64,000 nt of DNA from Bacteroides sp. GTDB lineage: Bacteria; Bacteroidota; Bacteroidia; Bacteroidales; Bacteroidaceae. The notes under the pieces were generated by a model that was given only the letters and a program-made list of their open reading frames with translations, was not told the origin of the DNA and searched no databases. Position numbers and translations under genes: made by a program. Shown in pieces: positions 46,174 to 55,722 of this stretch. How positions within the stretch are numbered: the first letter of the stretch is position 1; each line of letters begins with the position of its first letter. Where the stretch lies: assembly GCA_015060765.1 (NCBI GenBank), contig SUXW01000001.1, positions 150,440-214,439 of the forward strand, read 5' to 3'.

Positions 46174-46207
46174 ATAAAAAGAGGGTGCATCATCGATACA
46201 CCCTCTT
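46174..46207 (-). terminator. Terminator of the ExbB/ExbD operon
   Basis: On the minus strand AAGAGGGTG (46199-46207) and CACCCTCTT (46179-46187) form a 9-bp stem, followed by a T-run. Confidence 0.8.
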
Positions 46208-46228
46208 AATTTATTGAATCAATAAATA

Positions 46229-46693
46229 TTACTGTCTTTGAGTAGCAGAATAATTAATGTTCAAAGCGTAAGATTGACGAAGAGCTTGTTTTACATCGGT
46301 TACGATACCCATCTTTGTGTCTTGATCGACTTTCAATGATACAGTCATAAACGGCTGGTCCTCTTCTTTCATATTCTCACGTTCTTGGTAGATATAGTCC
46401 TGAACTTCTGAAACTTCAGAGAACTTATCATTCAACTGAATACGAGTTTCAGCACCCATTTTCTTTTGGAATTCTGGCATTGGCTTACCAATATAGATAA
46501 AAGTTACCAATGATTTCTTTTCCAATTTTTCCAATTCAGTAGCTTGAGGCACCTTGAACTGAACCTTCAACGTTACTTCACGCATAGATGTTACAATCAT
46601 AAAGAAGAACAACATGGTAAAGATAAGGTCAGGCAAAGATGAGGTGTTCAACTCAGGCATACCCTTTTTACCGGATTTGTTAAATTTTCCCAT
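46229..46693 (-). CDS. exbD: ExbD/TolR-family biopolymer transport protein (second copy)
   Basis: A 154-residue inner-membrane protein with one membrane helix (about residues 20-40, SSLPDLIFTMLFFFMIVTS) containing the channel Asp of ExbD, then a periplasmic domain. Together with ExbB it uses proton flow to energise TonB. It is the last gene of the four-gene minus-strand operon, 2 bases after the first exbD copy. The periplasmic domain is conventional in size. Confidence 0.85.
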   Translation of the reverse strand: MGKFNKSGKKGMPELNTSSLPDLIFTMLFFFMIVTSMREVTLKVQFKVPQATELEKLEKKSLVTFIYIGKPMPEFQKKMGAETRIQLNDKFSEVSEVQDYIYQERENMKEEDQPFMTVSLKVDQDTKMGIVTDVKQALRQSYALNINYSATQRQ

Positions 46694-46695
46694 GT

Positions 46696-47289
46696 TTATT
46701 TACCTCCATACTTTTTAGGTTCAGCTTCAGAAATCTTCTGCGGATAGAAGTCACGAATTGCTTTTTGTTCATCTTCGCTACATTCGTTGTAAAGCTTACC
46801 GAACTTTTCTTTAGCCAATTCATTTCTTAATTCATTATACGCAGCTACCAATTCATTCTGTACATCAATATAAGCTTGATAGCTTGTACCAACGTCATTC
46901 TGAACAGAAATTACGTGCTTTTCCGTAATCAAACAGTCACCGCCCAACAAAGGAATGTTTTTCAAGTGCTTTTCTGGGAGGTTGTCTTCATTATTAGGAT
47001 TAGCTACAAATTCTTTTGCTTTTGCTCTCAATTGCTTTATATCCAAATATTCCGAACCAACCATCAATTGGTTATCTTTGTTCAGACGTACTTGGAGTAC
47101 GTTTCGTTCCTTTACAATAATATCATCGTCTTGTTGTACATTAGGATCGGGAGGGTTTGGTAAACGTCTTGCCAAACCACGGTCTGTATCCATAGATGTA
47201 GTAGTAAGGAAGAAAATAAGCAACATGAAGGCAATATCCGCCGTAGAACTGGAATTGATTCCCGGCATTGATCTTTTCTTTCTTGCCAT
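46696..47289 (-). CDS. exbD: ExbD/TolR-family biopolymer transport protein (first copy)
   Basis: A 197-residue protein with the membrane helix near residues 16-34 (STADIAFMLLIFFLTTTS) carrying the conserved Asp, then a long periplasmic part that includes a C-terminal extension of about 55 charged residues compared with usual ExbD (about 140). Two different ExbD proteins in one operon are common in Bacteroidetes and may form mixed complexes with ExbB. Confidence 0.85.
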   Translation of the reverse strand: MARKKRSMPGINSSSTADIAFMLLIFFLTTTSMDTDRGLARRLPNPPDPNVQQDDDIIVKERNVLQVRLNKDNQLMVGSEYLDIKQLRAKAKEFVANPNNEDNLPEKHLKNIPLLGGDCLITEKHVISVQNDVGTSYQAYIDVQNELVAAYNELRNELAKEKFGKLYNECSEDEQKAIRDFYPQKISEAEPKKYGGK

Positions 47290-47322
47290 TTTACTTATTC
47301 CTTTTTAATTACAACGATAATA

Positions 47323-47784
47323 TTATTTCTTAAAGATACCGCTCAAGTTTACCAATGTAGCAACACCTGCAACAGCAATCAACAGATAGATTGAATAAAG
47401 CATCATATCAGAAAGCTTCAACAAGGTACCATCTGTAAATTCTGTACCGTCAGCCATAACCAGTGCTTTATCAGAAGCGATAACCCAAGCTACAACCAAA
47501 ACTGCTACAAATAATAGTACACCACCCAAAGACTTGATAGCGCCTTTCGGATTATCTTTCAAACTTGCACCGAATTGTGCAATAGCACCTACAATTGTCA
47601 CCAATACACAAGCTGCAAACATGAAGTACATGAAGTAAATCAAAGTTTCAGTGTGTTCCGGTGCATTGTATTCGCCTACCGGATTTTCGTATCCTACACC
47701 GAAGAACATACCGAGTACTACCAAAGTAAGTACAATCAGTACATAAAAAATGTAGTAAGATACTTTGTATGATAATTTAGCCAT
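47323..47784 (-). CDS. Four-helix membrane protein of the ExbB/ExbD operon
   Basis: A 153-residue protein with four hydrophobic helices (about residues 9-29, 48-70, 83-103 and 127-149). I recognise no named domain. It is always cotranscribed here: 14 bases after the ExbB-type gene and 33 bases before the first exbD. That position suggests an accessory subunit of the proton channel or TonB complex; this is inference from context. Confidence 0.7.
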   Translation of the reverse strand: MAKLSYKVSYYIFYVLIVLTLVVLGMFFGVGYENPVGEYNAPEHTETLIYFMYFMFAACVLVTIVGAIAQFGASLKDNPKGAIKSLGGVLLFVAVLVVAWVIASDKALVMADGTEFTDGTLLKLSDMMLYSIYLLIAVAGVATLVNLSGIFKK

Positions 47785-47798
47785 TGTTCTAAATTTTA

Positions 47799-48548
47799 TT
47801 ATTTCTTATACTTCAAGTTATACTTCATGATGATATCCAACAAAGTGATAGAAGAATCTTCCATCTGGCTTGTGATAGCTTCAATCTTAGACAAAATATA
47901 GTTGTAGAATACTTGAAGAACCAATGCTACAATCAAACCGAAGATGGTAGTAATCAACGCAACCTTCATACCACCAGCAACAACTGTTGGAGAAATGTCA
48001 CCAGCTTGTTGGATCTTGTCGAACGCCATTACCATACCTACTACAGTTCCGATAAATCCGAGTGATGGAGCCATAGCAATAAACAAAGTAATCCAAGAAC
48101 AACCTTTTTCAAGGTAACCAGCTTGAACACCGCCGTAAGAAACTACAGAACGTTCTACTACATCGATACCTTCGTCGATTCTCATCAAACCTTGGTAGCA
48201 AATAGAAGCAACTGGACCACGAGTGTTGCGAGCAATGTTCTTTGCACCTTCTACATCACCTTTTTCCAAAGCGGCTTCGATGTTAGCCATCAATTTCTTA
48301 GTGTTTACTTCAGCCAAACTCAAGTAAACGATACGTTCAATACAGAAAGCCAAACCAATAACCAAAGCAATAGCAGGCAATGACATAAAGCCAGCGTCAC
48401 CTTCGATAAATTTAGTCTTTAATTCTTTATGGATACCACCTTCTTCAACAGCAGCTGTTTCAGCCGGAGCTGCTTCCTGAGCCATTACAGGTACTGAACC
48501 GAGAGTCAAAACTCCCATCAATGCAAGCATTGCAAATAACTTTTTCAT
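47799..48548 (-). CDS. exbB: MotA/TolQ/ExbB proton channel protein with signal sequence
   Basis: A 249-residue inner-membrane protein. It begins with an apparent signal peptide (residues 1-23, ending VPVMAQ) and an Ala/Glu-rich linker, as in Bacteroidetes ExbB proteins, then a first helix (about 55-75) and two conserved helices (about 150-175 and 190-215) with the TolQ/ExbB motif MAPSLGFIGTVVGMV. It forms the proton channel powering TonB-dependent outer-membrane uptake. It heads the operon ExbB, four-helix protein, ExbD, ExbD. TonB itself is encoded 2.2 kb upstream on the same strand. Confidence 0.9.
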   Translation of the reverse strand: MKKLFAMLALMGVLTLGSVPVMAQEAAPAETAAVEEGGIHKELKTKFIEGDAGFMSLPAIALVIGLAFCIERIVYLSLAEVNTKKLMANIEAALEKGDVEGAKNIARNTRGPVASICYQGLMRIDEGIDVVERSVVSYGGVQAGYLEKGCSWITLFIAMAPSLGFIGTVVGMVMAFDKIQQAGDISPTVVAGGMKVALITTIFGLIVALVLQVFYNYILSKIEAITSQMEDSSITLLDIIMKYNLKYKK

Positions 48549-48632
48549 TGTGTGTAATTTTTTAAGATTAATTAATTAAATTATTTTATATATTATTTGT
48601 TTTTCATTTCTCAATCCTAATTTCATAGTATG

Positions 48633-48720
48633 CGGAGAGAGCGGGATTCGAACCCGCGAAACACTTTTGGCGTTTACACGCTTTCCAGGCGTGCCTCTTC
48701 AACCACTCGAGCATCTCTCC
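48633..48720 (-). tRNA. tRNA-Ser (anticodon GGA)
   Basis: An 88-base type II tRNA on the minus strand. The acceptor stem GGAGAGA pairs with TCTCTCC; the anticodon stem-loop holds CTGGAAA with anticodon GGA (reads UCC/UCU). A long variable arm and the TTCGAATCC T-loop are present, and the discriminator is G, as in serine tRNAs. CCA is not encoded. Confidence 0.95.
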
Positions 48721-48887
48721 TTTTCGCGGCCTTTTTACGGCTTCTCTCCGAAATCGGCTGCAAATTACAAAGAAATTCGGGAATTGCAAGCGATTTCAGC
48801 TACAAATGTATCCTTTTTTTTCGTCTTACACCGTTTTCGGTGCTCGAAACTTGTTTTAACTTCTAAATTTTAATAAACTTTAAATAC

Positions 48888-49661
48888 TTATTCCATCCTT
48901 TTGAACACTTTTAAAGCATTTTGGGTAGTTTGTTCTTTTATTTGCTCCAAAGGTATCTCATACACTTCTGCCAATTTTTCGGCTACCTTTATAATATAAG
49001 AGGATTCATTTCTTTTTCCTCGGAATGGTGTTGGTGCTAAATAGGGGGAGTCGGTTTCTAATACCAAACGTCCCAATGGTACTGTATGAAGTATTTGGGG
49101 TAAATTGCTTTTTTTGAAAGTAACCACTCCATTTATTCCTATCATGAAGTTTGCATATTCCAATACTTTATTCATCTCTTCTTGTGTGCCTGTAAAGCTA
49201 TGGAATACTCCTGATAGGGGAGTGTTCCGGTAAGGACTCAAAACTTCGAATAGCGGATCGAAGGCCTCGCGGCAATGCAGAACCAGTGGAAGGTTCCACT
49301 CCAAAGCCCATTGTATTTGTTCGTCAAGTGCTATTTGTTGTTCCTTGAGGTATGTTTTGTCCCAATACAAATCCATTCCAACTTCACCTATCGCAACAAA
49401 TGGATGTCCGTCGGTCAGGAGTTGTTTCATTCCAGCTATTTTCTCTTTGCTGCTATCGTTTACTGAAGTAGGATGGAAACCTAACATTGGGAAACAAAAG
49501 TTGGGGTACATGTTGCAAGCCCGAATCATATCGTCGACTGAGGTGTCGTCTATATTGGGCATTAGTAAATGGGTGATACCTGCTTCTTTTGCACGCTCTA
49601 TGACCGAATGGAAATCGTCGGCAAACTCTTCTGTAAATAAATGGGTGTGCGTATCTATCAT
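48888..49661 (-). CDS. TatD-family metal-dependent DNase/hydrolase
   Basis: A 257-residue TIM-barrel hydrolase. Metal ligands are visible in IDTHTHL (two His), GEVGMD (Glu), LVLHCREAF (His), GVFHSFTG (His) and ETDSPYLAP (Asp). TatD proteins are 3'-5' exonucleases and editing/repair enzymes in the cytoplasm. It starts one base inside the end of the polyprenyl synthetase gene, so the two are coupled. A YcfH/YjjV-type paralogue cannot be separated from TatD by sequence alone. Confidence 0.9.
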   Translation of the reverse strand: MIDTHTHLFTEEFADDFHSVIERAKEAGITHLLMPNIDDTSVDDMIRACNMYPNFCFPMLGFHPTSVNDSSKEKIAGMKQLLTDGHPFVAIGEVGMDLYWDKTYLKEQQIALDEQIQWALEWNLPLVLHCREAFDPLFEVLSPYRNTPLSGVFHSFTGTQEEMNKVLEYANFMIGINGVVTFKKSNLPQILHTVPLGRLVLETDSPYLAPTPFRGKRNESSYIIKVAEKLAEVYEIPLEQIKEQTTQNALKVFKRME

Positions 49662-50644
49662 TATACTTTACGGTTCATCAAGCTACATACAAAGGCTTTT
49701 AAAGTCTCTTTCTTTTCGTTGGGTAATGAAAGGTCGTTCAGTATTTCCAATCCCTGTGCATAATAGGTGTCAATCATTCTTTGACATTGGTCCCCTATTT
49801 CCAGTTCGTCGTAAATGCGTGTAACTGCCGCTATCTTTTCTTCGGGAATATATTCATACATCGTTAACCATTTATTCAATTCTACGCGTTGCTTTTCGTT
49901 GGCTTGCGACAAGGCTGTAATCAGCATGTAGGTTTTTTTGTTGCATAAGATGTCTCCTCCAATATTCTTGCCAAATACTTTCGGGTCGCCGTACACATCT
50001 AGGTAGTCATCTTGTAATTGAAAAGCCAATCCCATTTTTTGTCCGAATTCATACAATTGGTTTGCATCCTCTTCGGGGGAATTCGCTAAATAAGCTCCAA
50101 TTTTCAAGGCGGCGGCCAACAAAACGGATGTTTTCAGGCGTATCATTTCCACGTACTCGTTTACCGTTACGTCCGAACGTGTTTCGAATTCCATATCCCA
50201 TTGTTGTCCTTCGCAGATTTCCATGGTTGTCCGAGTGAAGACTTCAAGAACTTCTTTTAACTTTTCATTCGGACAATCAGCCATTAATTGATAGGACAGA
50301 ATTAACATGGCATCCCCCGAAAGAATAGCGGCATTTTCACTCCATACGTTATGGACAGTAGGTTTTCCTCTTCTCATGTCTGCCTTGTCCATTACATCAT
50401 CGTGTAACAAAGTATGATTATGGTACGTTTCCAGACCTACGGCTTGTGGCAAGATGGAATCCACGTCTTCCTTATACATATTATATGCCATCAACATCAA
50501 TACCGGTCGAATCCGTTTCCCTCCCAAAGACAATTCATATTCTATCGGGTCATATAATTTTCGGGGTTCATGAGAATAAGGCATATGCTTGATATAAGCA
50601 TTTACCTTTTCCAACAATTGGGATGCAGAATACATCATAGTCAT
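49661..50644 (-). CDS. Polyprenyl diphosphate synthase (trans-isoprenyl transferase)
   Basis: A 327-residue all-helical enzyme condensing isopentenyl diphosphate onto allylic diphosphates. Both aspartate-rich motifs are present: LLHDDVMD (first, near residue 89) and LQLQDDYLD-type QDDYLD (second, near 215), together with GGKRIRPVLML at the start. The chain length (farnesyl, geranylgeranyl or octaprenyl) is not clear. It leads into tatD. Two methionines just inside the first ATG (MTMMYS) leave the start uncertain by three codons. Confidence 0.9.
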   Translation of the reverse strand: MTMMYSASQLLEKVNAYIKHMPYSHEPRKLYDPIEYELSLGGKRIRPVLMLMAYNMYKEDVDSILPQAVGLETYHNHTLLHDDVMDKADMRRGKPTVHNVWSENAAILSGDAMLILSYQLMADCPNEKLKEVLEVFTRTTMEICEGQQWDMEFETRSDVTVNEYVEMIRLKTSVLLAAALKIGAYLANSPEEDANQLYEFGQKMGLAFQLQDDYLDVYGDPKVFGKNIGGDILCNKKTYMLITALSQANEKQRVELNKWLTMYEYIPEEKIAAVTRIYDELEIGDQCQRMIDTYYAQGLEILNDLSLPNEKKETLKAFVCSLMNRKV

Positions 50645-50664
50645 ATAAATTAATTCTATAACAG

Positions 50665-50692
50665 AAAAAGAGGCTGCTTTTTAGGCAGCCTC
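50665..50692 (-). terminator. Terminator after tonB
   Basis: GAGGCTGC (50670-50677) pairs with GCAGCCTC (50685-50692), and on the minus strand it is followed by TTTTT. Confidence 0.85.
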
Positions 50693-50712
50693 CCCATTCT
50701 TTGCTTTAAATT

Positions 50713-51396
50713 TTACTGTAATCTAAACATAACAGGCAATGTGTACTTTACACGTACAGCTTTACCACGTTGCTTACCTGGTTTCCATTTTGGCATCATG
50801 GATACCACGCGAAGAGCTTCCTTATCCAAGTAAGGGTCAACACCACGGGCAACTACGGCATCTACGATAGAACCGTCACGGTTTACCACAAACTGAACGA
50901 TTACACGACCTTGTACACCGTTTTCCTGAGAAATAGTAGGATACTTGATGTTTTTACCCAAGAACTTCATACATTCTGCCATACCACCAGGGAATTCTGG
51001 CATTTCTTCTACCACTTGGAAGATTTGTTGTTCTTCCACTTCTTCTTCTTCCACTTCTACTGGAACGTATTTCACTTCAACGGCTTTATCTGTTTCGTCA
51101 GATGCTTGAATGGTTGTTTCTTCCACTTCGGCATCATTTTCTACAATTTGGATAATTTCTTCAGCCTTTGGAGCTTCGGGAGGAGGAGGAGCTTGTTTCT
51201 GTTCCTGTTCTGTGATAGGAATAATTTCTTCTTCAAATACAACATCTACGATACCTGTATCAGTGGTTACTTGCTTGTCGCGTTCACTCCATTCGAACGC
51301 AATGAACAAAATAGCCAAGATCAGTACGTAACCGATAAGCAGACTGGTGGTCTTCTTGCCTTCCAAATCCGCCTTAGGCGATTTTTTAACTTCCAT
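50713..51396 (-). CDS. tonB: Energy transducer TonB
   Basis: A 227-residue inner-membrane-anchored protein. One N-terminal membrane helix (about residues 18-36) is followed by a Pro/Glu-rich linker with APPPPEAPKAEE and a very acidic stretch, then the C-terminal TonB domain (about 140-227) with FPGGMAECMKFLGKNIKYP, GRVIVQFVVNRDG and a final MPKWKPGKQRGKAVRVKY segment. It spans the periplasm to energise TonB-dependent receptors. A single gene with its own terminator; the ExbB/ExbD operon is nearby on the same strand. Confidence 0.92.
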   Translation of the reverse strand: MEVKKSPKADLEGKKTTSLLIGYVLILAILFIAFEWSERDKQVTTDTGIVDVVFEEEIIPITEQEQKQAPPPPEAPKAEEIIQIVENDAEVEETTIQASDETDKAVEVKYVPVEVEEEEVEEQQIFQVVEEMPEFPGGMAECMKFLGKNIKYPTISQENGVQGRVIVQFVVNRDGSIVDAVVARGVDPYLDKEALRVVSMMPKWKPGKQRGKAVRVKYTLPVMFRLQ

Positions 51397-51544
51397 AAAT
51401 GAAATTTTAAATGGTTAATAACAATTGTGCAATGCACATGGCAAATGTAATACTTTTATTTTGAATAAAAAGTGTTTCCTTTCTAAAAATATGCAAAATC
51501 CTTTTATTTTCTATATTTACTCTCGTAAAGCGAATAACTTTCTG

Positions 51545-51552
51545 TATCTTTG
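51545..51552 (+). promoter_or_regulatory. -7 promoter box (TATCTTTG) for cmk-ispH
   Basis: An exact TAnnTTTG lies 24 bases before the ATG at 51577 and shows that the upstream in-frame TTG is not the start. Confidence 0.65.
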
Positions 51553-51576
51553 GCAGCAATATTCAAATGGAACATC

Positions 51577-52266
51577 ATGAAAAAAATAACCATTGCTATT
51601 GACGGCTATTCATCGTGCGGGAAAAGTACGATGGCCAAAGATCTGGCTCGAGAAATAGGCTATATTTACATTGATAGTGGAGCGATGTATCGGGCGGTAA
51701 CGCTTTATTGCTTGGACAACAACTTGTTTACGGAAGAAGGTATTGATACCGAATCTTTAAAGAAGGCAATGCCTGACATTCGTATTTCTTTTCTTTTGGA
51801 TAAGGATACCCAACGGCCTATAACTTGCTTGAACGGCCAACCGGTGGAAGATCGTATCCGTAGCATGGAGGTTTCTTCGCGTGTCAGTCCGGTGGCTGCT
51901 TTGGATTTTGTACGCGAAGCTTTGGTCAAGCAACAACAGGAAATGGGAAAAGCCAAAGGTATTGTTATGGATGGACGTGATATTGGTACGGTCGTGTTTC
52001 CCGATGCTGAACTGAAGATTTTTGTGACCGCTTCGGCCGAGATTCGCGCCCAGCGCCGTTACGATGAACTGAAAGCCAAAGGGCAAGATGCTTCGTATGA
52101 AGACATTCTTAATAATGTGAAGGAACGTGATTATATTGATCAAAATCGTGCCGTCAGTCCGCTTCGTCAAGCGGAAGATGCGATTTTGCTTGACAATAGC
52201 CAACTGACTATCGAAGAACAAAAACGTTGGTTGGCTGAACAATTCCAACGGGTTGTACATGGTTAA
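51577..52266 (+). CDS. cmk: Cytidylate kinase
   Basis: A 229-residue nucleoside monophosphate kinase that phosphorylates CMP/dCMP with ATP. The P-loop is [17 protein letters not shown] (GxxxxGKS/T), with [14 protein letters not shown] and [21 protein letters not shown] following, and [25 protein letters not shown] as the conserved end; length matches E. coli Cmk. It overlaps ispH by 8 bases, so the two are translationally coupled. Confidence 0.96.
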   Translation: MKKITIAIDGYSSCGKSTMAKDLAREIGYIYIDSGAMYRAVTLYCLDNNLFTEEGIDTESLKKAMPDIRISFLLDKDTQRPITCLNGQPVEDRIRSMEVSSRVSPVAALDFVREALVKQQQEMGKAKGIVMDGRDIGTVVFPDAELKIFVTASAEIRAQRRYDELKAKGQDASYEDILNNVKERDYIDQNRAVSPLRQAEDAILLDNSQLTIEEQKRWLAEQFQRVVHG

Positions 52267-53161
52267 CGTAGAAATCGATAACGGATCCGGCTTCTGTTTT
52301 GGTGTAACAACTGCCATCAAGAAGGCTGAAGAGGAATTGGCCAAAGGGAATGTACTCTATTGTTTGGGCGACATCGTTCACAATGGACAAGAATGCGAAC
52401 GCCTCAAAAAAATGGGACTCATTACCATCAATCATGATGAGTTTGCCCGTTTGCATCACGTTAAGGTATTGCTTCGTGCTCATGGTGAACCGCCCGCTAC
52501 TTACGAATTGGCTAAAAGGAACAATATTGAAATCATTGATGCAACTTGTCCCGTAGTGCTTCGTCTTCAGAAACGTATCAAGCAAGAATACGACAATACG
52601 GAAGACAGTTGCAACAAACAGATTGTAATCTATGGGAAAAATGGCCATGCCGAAGTGTTGGGTCTTGTTGGCCAGACGAATGGAGAAGCTATTGTTATCG
52701 AGAATCTGTCGGAAGCCAATCGCCTTGATTTCTCGAAAGATATCCGGCTTTATTCGCAGACAACCAAGTCGGTGGATGAATTCTGGCAGATTGTAGGCTA
52801 CATCAAGGAACGTCTTTCTTCCGATGCCACTTTTGCCTACTATGATACCATTTGTCGTCAGGTAGCCAATCGTATGCCCAATATCCGGACTTTTGCACAA
52901 AGCCATGACCTGATCCTTTTTGTCTGTGGCCGGAAAAGTTCCAATGGCAAGATATTATATCAGGAATGTCTGCAAGTGAATCCGAATACTCATCAGATAG
53001 ACCAGCCCGATGAGATAGATCCTATATGGTTGAAGGATGCCCGTTCCATCGGTATCTGTGGTGCTACTTCCACTCCTAAATGGTTGATGGAAAAATGCAA
53101 GGAAGTAGTGCTCCAAGAAGAAAAGGATGAGAAAAAGGAAGTACAAACAAAAAATGAATAA
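52259..53161 (+). CDS. ispH: 4-hydroxy-3-methylbut-2-enyl diphosphate reductase
   Basis: A 300-residue iron-sulfur enzyme catalysing the last step of the MEP isoprenoid pathway, giving IPP and DMAPP. The three cluster cysteines are in [15 protein letters not shown] and [22 protein letters not shown] aligns with the conserved serine/threonine substrate region. ATG 52259 lies inside the cmk end; a TTG two codons earlier is less likely. The products feed the polyprenyl synthetase in the same window. Confidence 0.95.
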   Translation: MVNVEIDNGSGFCFGVTTAIKKAEEELAKGNVLYCLGDIVHNGQECERLKKMGLITINHDEFARLHHVKVLLRAHGEPPATYELAKRNNIEIIDATCPVVLRLQKRIKQEYDNTEDSCNKQIVIYGKNGHAEVLGLVGQTNGEAIVIENLSEANRLDFSKDIRLYSQTTKSVDEFWQIVGYIKERLSSDATFAYYDTICRQVANRMPNIRTFAQSHDLILFVCGRKSSNGKILYQECLQVNPNTHQIDQPDEIDPIWLKDARSIGICGATSTPKWLMEKCKEVVLQEEKDEKKEVQTKNE

Positions 53162-53171
53162 AATATGTTAT

Positions 53172-53179
53172 TAACTTTG
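53172..53179 (+). promoter_or_regulatory. -7 promoter box (TAACTTTG) for pfkA
   Basis: An exact TAnnTTTG lies 21 bases before the ATG at 53201. Confidence 0.6.
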
Positions 53180-53200
53180 CACCGTTAAATTAAGATTGTT

Positions 53201-54181
53201 ATGGGAATCATCAAAAGCATTGGTATTTTGACATCCGGAGGCGATGCTCCCGGTATGAATGCAGCTATCCGTTCTGTTACCAGATCGGCTATTTACAACG
53301 GTTTGAAAGTATTTGGTATCTATCGTGGATACAAAGGTTTGGTAACCGATGAAATTGTAGAATTCAAATCACAGAACGTAAGTAATATCATCCAAATGGG
53401 AGGTACTATCCTGAAAACCGCCCGTTGCAAGGAATTCACTACTCCCGAAGGTCGTGCTCAAGCCTTTGAAAACATGAAACGGCACGGAATCGATGCATTG
53501 GTCGTGATTGGCGGGGATGGCTCGTTGACCGGTGCCCGTATTTTTGCGCAAGAATACGATATACCTTGTATCGGGTTGCCGGGAACCATCGATAATGACT
53601 TGTATGGTACCGATACGACGATAGGGTATGATACCGCTTTGAATACCATTCTTGACGCGGTGGACAAGATTCGTGATACAGCTACTTCGCATGAACGTTT
53701 GTTCTTTGTGGAAGTGATGGGACGTGATGCCGGTTTCCTGGCATTGAACGGTGCCATTGCTGCCGGAGCTGAAGCAGCTATTATACCGGAATTCAGTACG
53801 GAAGTGGACCAGTTGGAAGAGTTCATCGAACACGGATTCCGTAAGTCGAAGAGCAGTAGTATTGTATTGGTAGCCGAAAGTGAACTTACAGGTGGTGCTA
53901 TGCACTATGCCGAACGTGTGAAGAATGAATATCCGCAATACGATGTGCGTGTAACCATTCTTGGACACTTGCAGCGTGGTGGACGCCCCACTGCACACGA
54001 CCGTATCATTGCCAGTCGCATGGGGGTAGCCAGTATCCAGGCTTTGCTCGAAGGACAGCGCAATGTAATGATAGGTATCGAGAACAATAAAATAGTGTAT
54101 GTGCCGTTTACAAAAGCTATCAAGAATGATAAGCCTATCGACAAAGAATTGGTGAGTGTTCTACACGAGTTGAGTATTTAA
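53201..54181 (+). CDS. pfkA: ATP-dependent 6-phosphofructokinase
   Basis: A 326-residue glycolytic enzyme converting fructose 6-phosphate to the 1,6-bisphosphate. [16 protein letters not shown] opens it; [11 protein letters not shown] (Gly where PPi-enzymes have Asp) indicates the ATP-using type. [17 protein letters not shown] carries the catalytic Asp, [11 protein letters not shown] and [16 protein letters not shown] complete the substrate site. The gene is followed by a hairpin terminator. Confidence 0.95.
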   Translation: MGIIKSIGILTSGGDAPGMNAAIRSVTRSAIYNGLKVFGIYRGYKGLVTDEIVEFKSQNVSNIIQMGGTILKTARCKEFTTPEGRAQAFENMKRHGIDALVVIGGDGSLTGARIFAQEYDIPCIGLPGTIDNDLYGTDTTIGYDTALNTILDAVDKIRDTATSHERLFFVEVMGRDAGFLALNGAIAAGAEAAIIPEFSTEVDQLEEFIEHGFRKSKSSSIVLVAESELTGGAMHYAERVKNEYPQYDVRVTILGHLQRGGRPTAHDRIIASRMGVASIQALLEGQRNVMIGIENNKIVYVPFTKAIKNDKPIDKELVSVLHELSI

Positions 54182-54226
54182 ATGTGAAGTTACGGATTGT
54201 CGTTTATATACGATTGTATAACAAGA

Positions 54227-54270
54227 ATATGGCGAGTATGTTCCAATGCATACCCGCCATATATTTTTAA
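54227..54270. terminator. Terminator between pfkA and gadB
   Basis: ATATGGCGAGTATG (54227-54240) pairs with CATACCCGCCATAT (54249-54262) with one A-C mismatch, followed on the plus strand by ATTTTT. It probably ends pfkA transcription. Confidence 0.75.
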
Positions 54271-54284
54271 ATGGAATGGAAAGG

Positions 54285-55703
54285 CTAATGTCTCTTGCTT
54301 CCCGTATGGGTAAACACGGAACATTTTATTTTTTCCTTCCTATCCAAGGCAATGCGGCTCGGTGTCGGGTATTCCAACTTTTCCAGTTCGGCAATGGCAT
54401 CACGCATATCGTTGAGCAGCATATCTGCCATATCACGGCTGAAACCCTGGCGTACCACAATACGCATCACCACACGGTCTTCGATGTCCTTTGGCATGGT
54501 GTAGGCAGGTACCATCCAACCGTTTTGTTTCAATTTATCCTGTAAATCGAACAAGGTCCACTTGGCGGTCTTCTCGTAAGTGGAGCACATCATCCAGATG
54601 AAGAGCGGATTCACCACTTCCTTACCATAGTTCACGAATGGTTTCATCTTGCCGATTTCTTCGTGCAAGTATCGGGCGATAGCCATGGAGTTTTCTTGTA
54701 CTTGCTTGTAACCTTCAAAACCGAGGCGGATGAATTGGTAATATTGTCCCAATACCTGTGCCCCCGGACGCGAGAAGTTCAAACCCACTTGAGTAATGTC
54801 GGCGCCGAGGTAGTTTACGGAGAAAGACATCTTTCCCGGCAAGTATTTCTTGTCTTTCCATACGACCCAGCCCAAGCCTGGATAAACCAAGCCGTACTTA
54901 TGGCCGGAGGTACTGATGGAGAGCACCCATTTCAAGCGAAAATCCCATTTCTTATCGGGATGAATGAATGGAAGGATGAAACCGCCCGAAGCAGCATCCA
55001 CATGAATGGGGATGTCATAGCCGGTACGTTTGTTGTATTCATCAAGGGCAGCATCAAGGGCTTCCACATCATCGTTGAGGCCTGTCCACGTCACGCCTTG
55101 AATAGGTACCACGCAGATGGTATTTTCATCGCAAAGGTCGATGACGGCTTTCGGGTCGAGGGTAATCTTGTCGAGCGTAAGAGGAACGGTTCGCATTTCG
55201 ATTTGCCACAAGTCGGCAAACTTTTCCCATACCACTTGATAACCGGTAGAGATGATGAAATTTGGCTTGTCAGTCGGTTTGCCTTGTGCTTCCCTGCGTT
55301 CCTTCCAGCGGAGCCAGGCCGCTACACCCCCAAGCATACACGCCTCGGACGAACCGATGGCTAAAGCACCGGTCTTCCACTTGTTCTGTTCGGGCGAGTT
55401 CCACAGATTGGCCATAATGTTGATACACTTGGCACACATCACCGCCACACGAGGGTATTCCGTTTCGTCGATGTAGTTCAAGGCGATGGCCTCGTTCATC
55501 AACTTGGTGGCAAACTTATCCATATACGTGGTGACGAAAGTTGCCATGTTGAGGCGAGGCTGGGTTTGGGCAAAGGTTTCGTCCTTCACCATCTGATAGG
55601 CGATGTCCGGTCGGGTACCATGTGCTGGAATCTTGTCAACAGGTGCCGGTTGCAACATTTCTTTGGAGCCGAACACATCGGCATTGAAGTCTGATTTTTC
55701 CAT
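54285..55703 (-). CDS. gadB: Glutamate decarboxylase
   Basis: A 472-residue PLP enzyme, near E. coli GadB length, converting glutamate to GABA and consuming a proton. The PLP lysine is in STSGHKYGLVYPGLGWVVW, the phosphate-binding GSSEACMLGGVAAW and VDAASGGFILPF (aspartate) are intact, as is the opening ADVFGSKEML. It supports acid resistance, with the antiporter GadC encoded divergently 1.4 kb away. It is 19 bases after the porin gene, so it likely lies in the same transcript. Confidence 0.95.
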   Translation of the reverse strand: MEKSDFNADVFGSKEMLQPAPVDKIPAHGTRPDIAYQMVKDETFAQTQPRLNMATFVTTYMDKFATKLMNEAIALNYIDETEYPRVAVMCAKCINIMANLWNSPEQNKWKTGALAIGSSEACMLGGVAAWLRWKERREAQGKPTDKPNFIISTGYQVVWEKFADLWQIEMRTVPLTLDKITLDPKAVIDLCDENTICVVPIQGVTWTGLNDDVEALDAALDEYNKRTGYDIPIHVDAASGGFILPFIHPDKKWDFRLKWVLSISTSGHKYGLVYPGLGWVVWKDKKYLPGKMSFSVNYLGADITQVGLNFSRPGAQVLGQYYQFIRLGFEGYKQVQENSMAIARYLHEEIGKMKPFVNYGKEVVNPLFIWMMCSTYEKTAKWTLFDLQDKLKQNGWMVPAYTMPKDIEDRVVMRIVVRQGFSRDMADMLLNDMRDAIAELEKLEYPTPSRIALDRKEKIKCSVFTHTGSKRH

Positions 55704-55722
55704 ACTTGTTAAGTTTTAGTGA

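Noticed and set aside
48600..48800. Possible integration site at tRNA-Ser
   Set aside because: No integrase or partial tRNA duplicate was found on either side.
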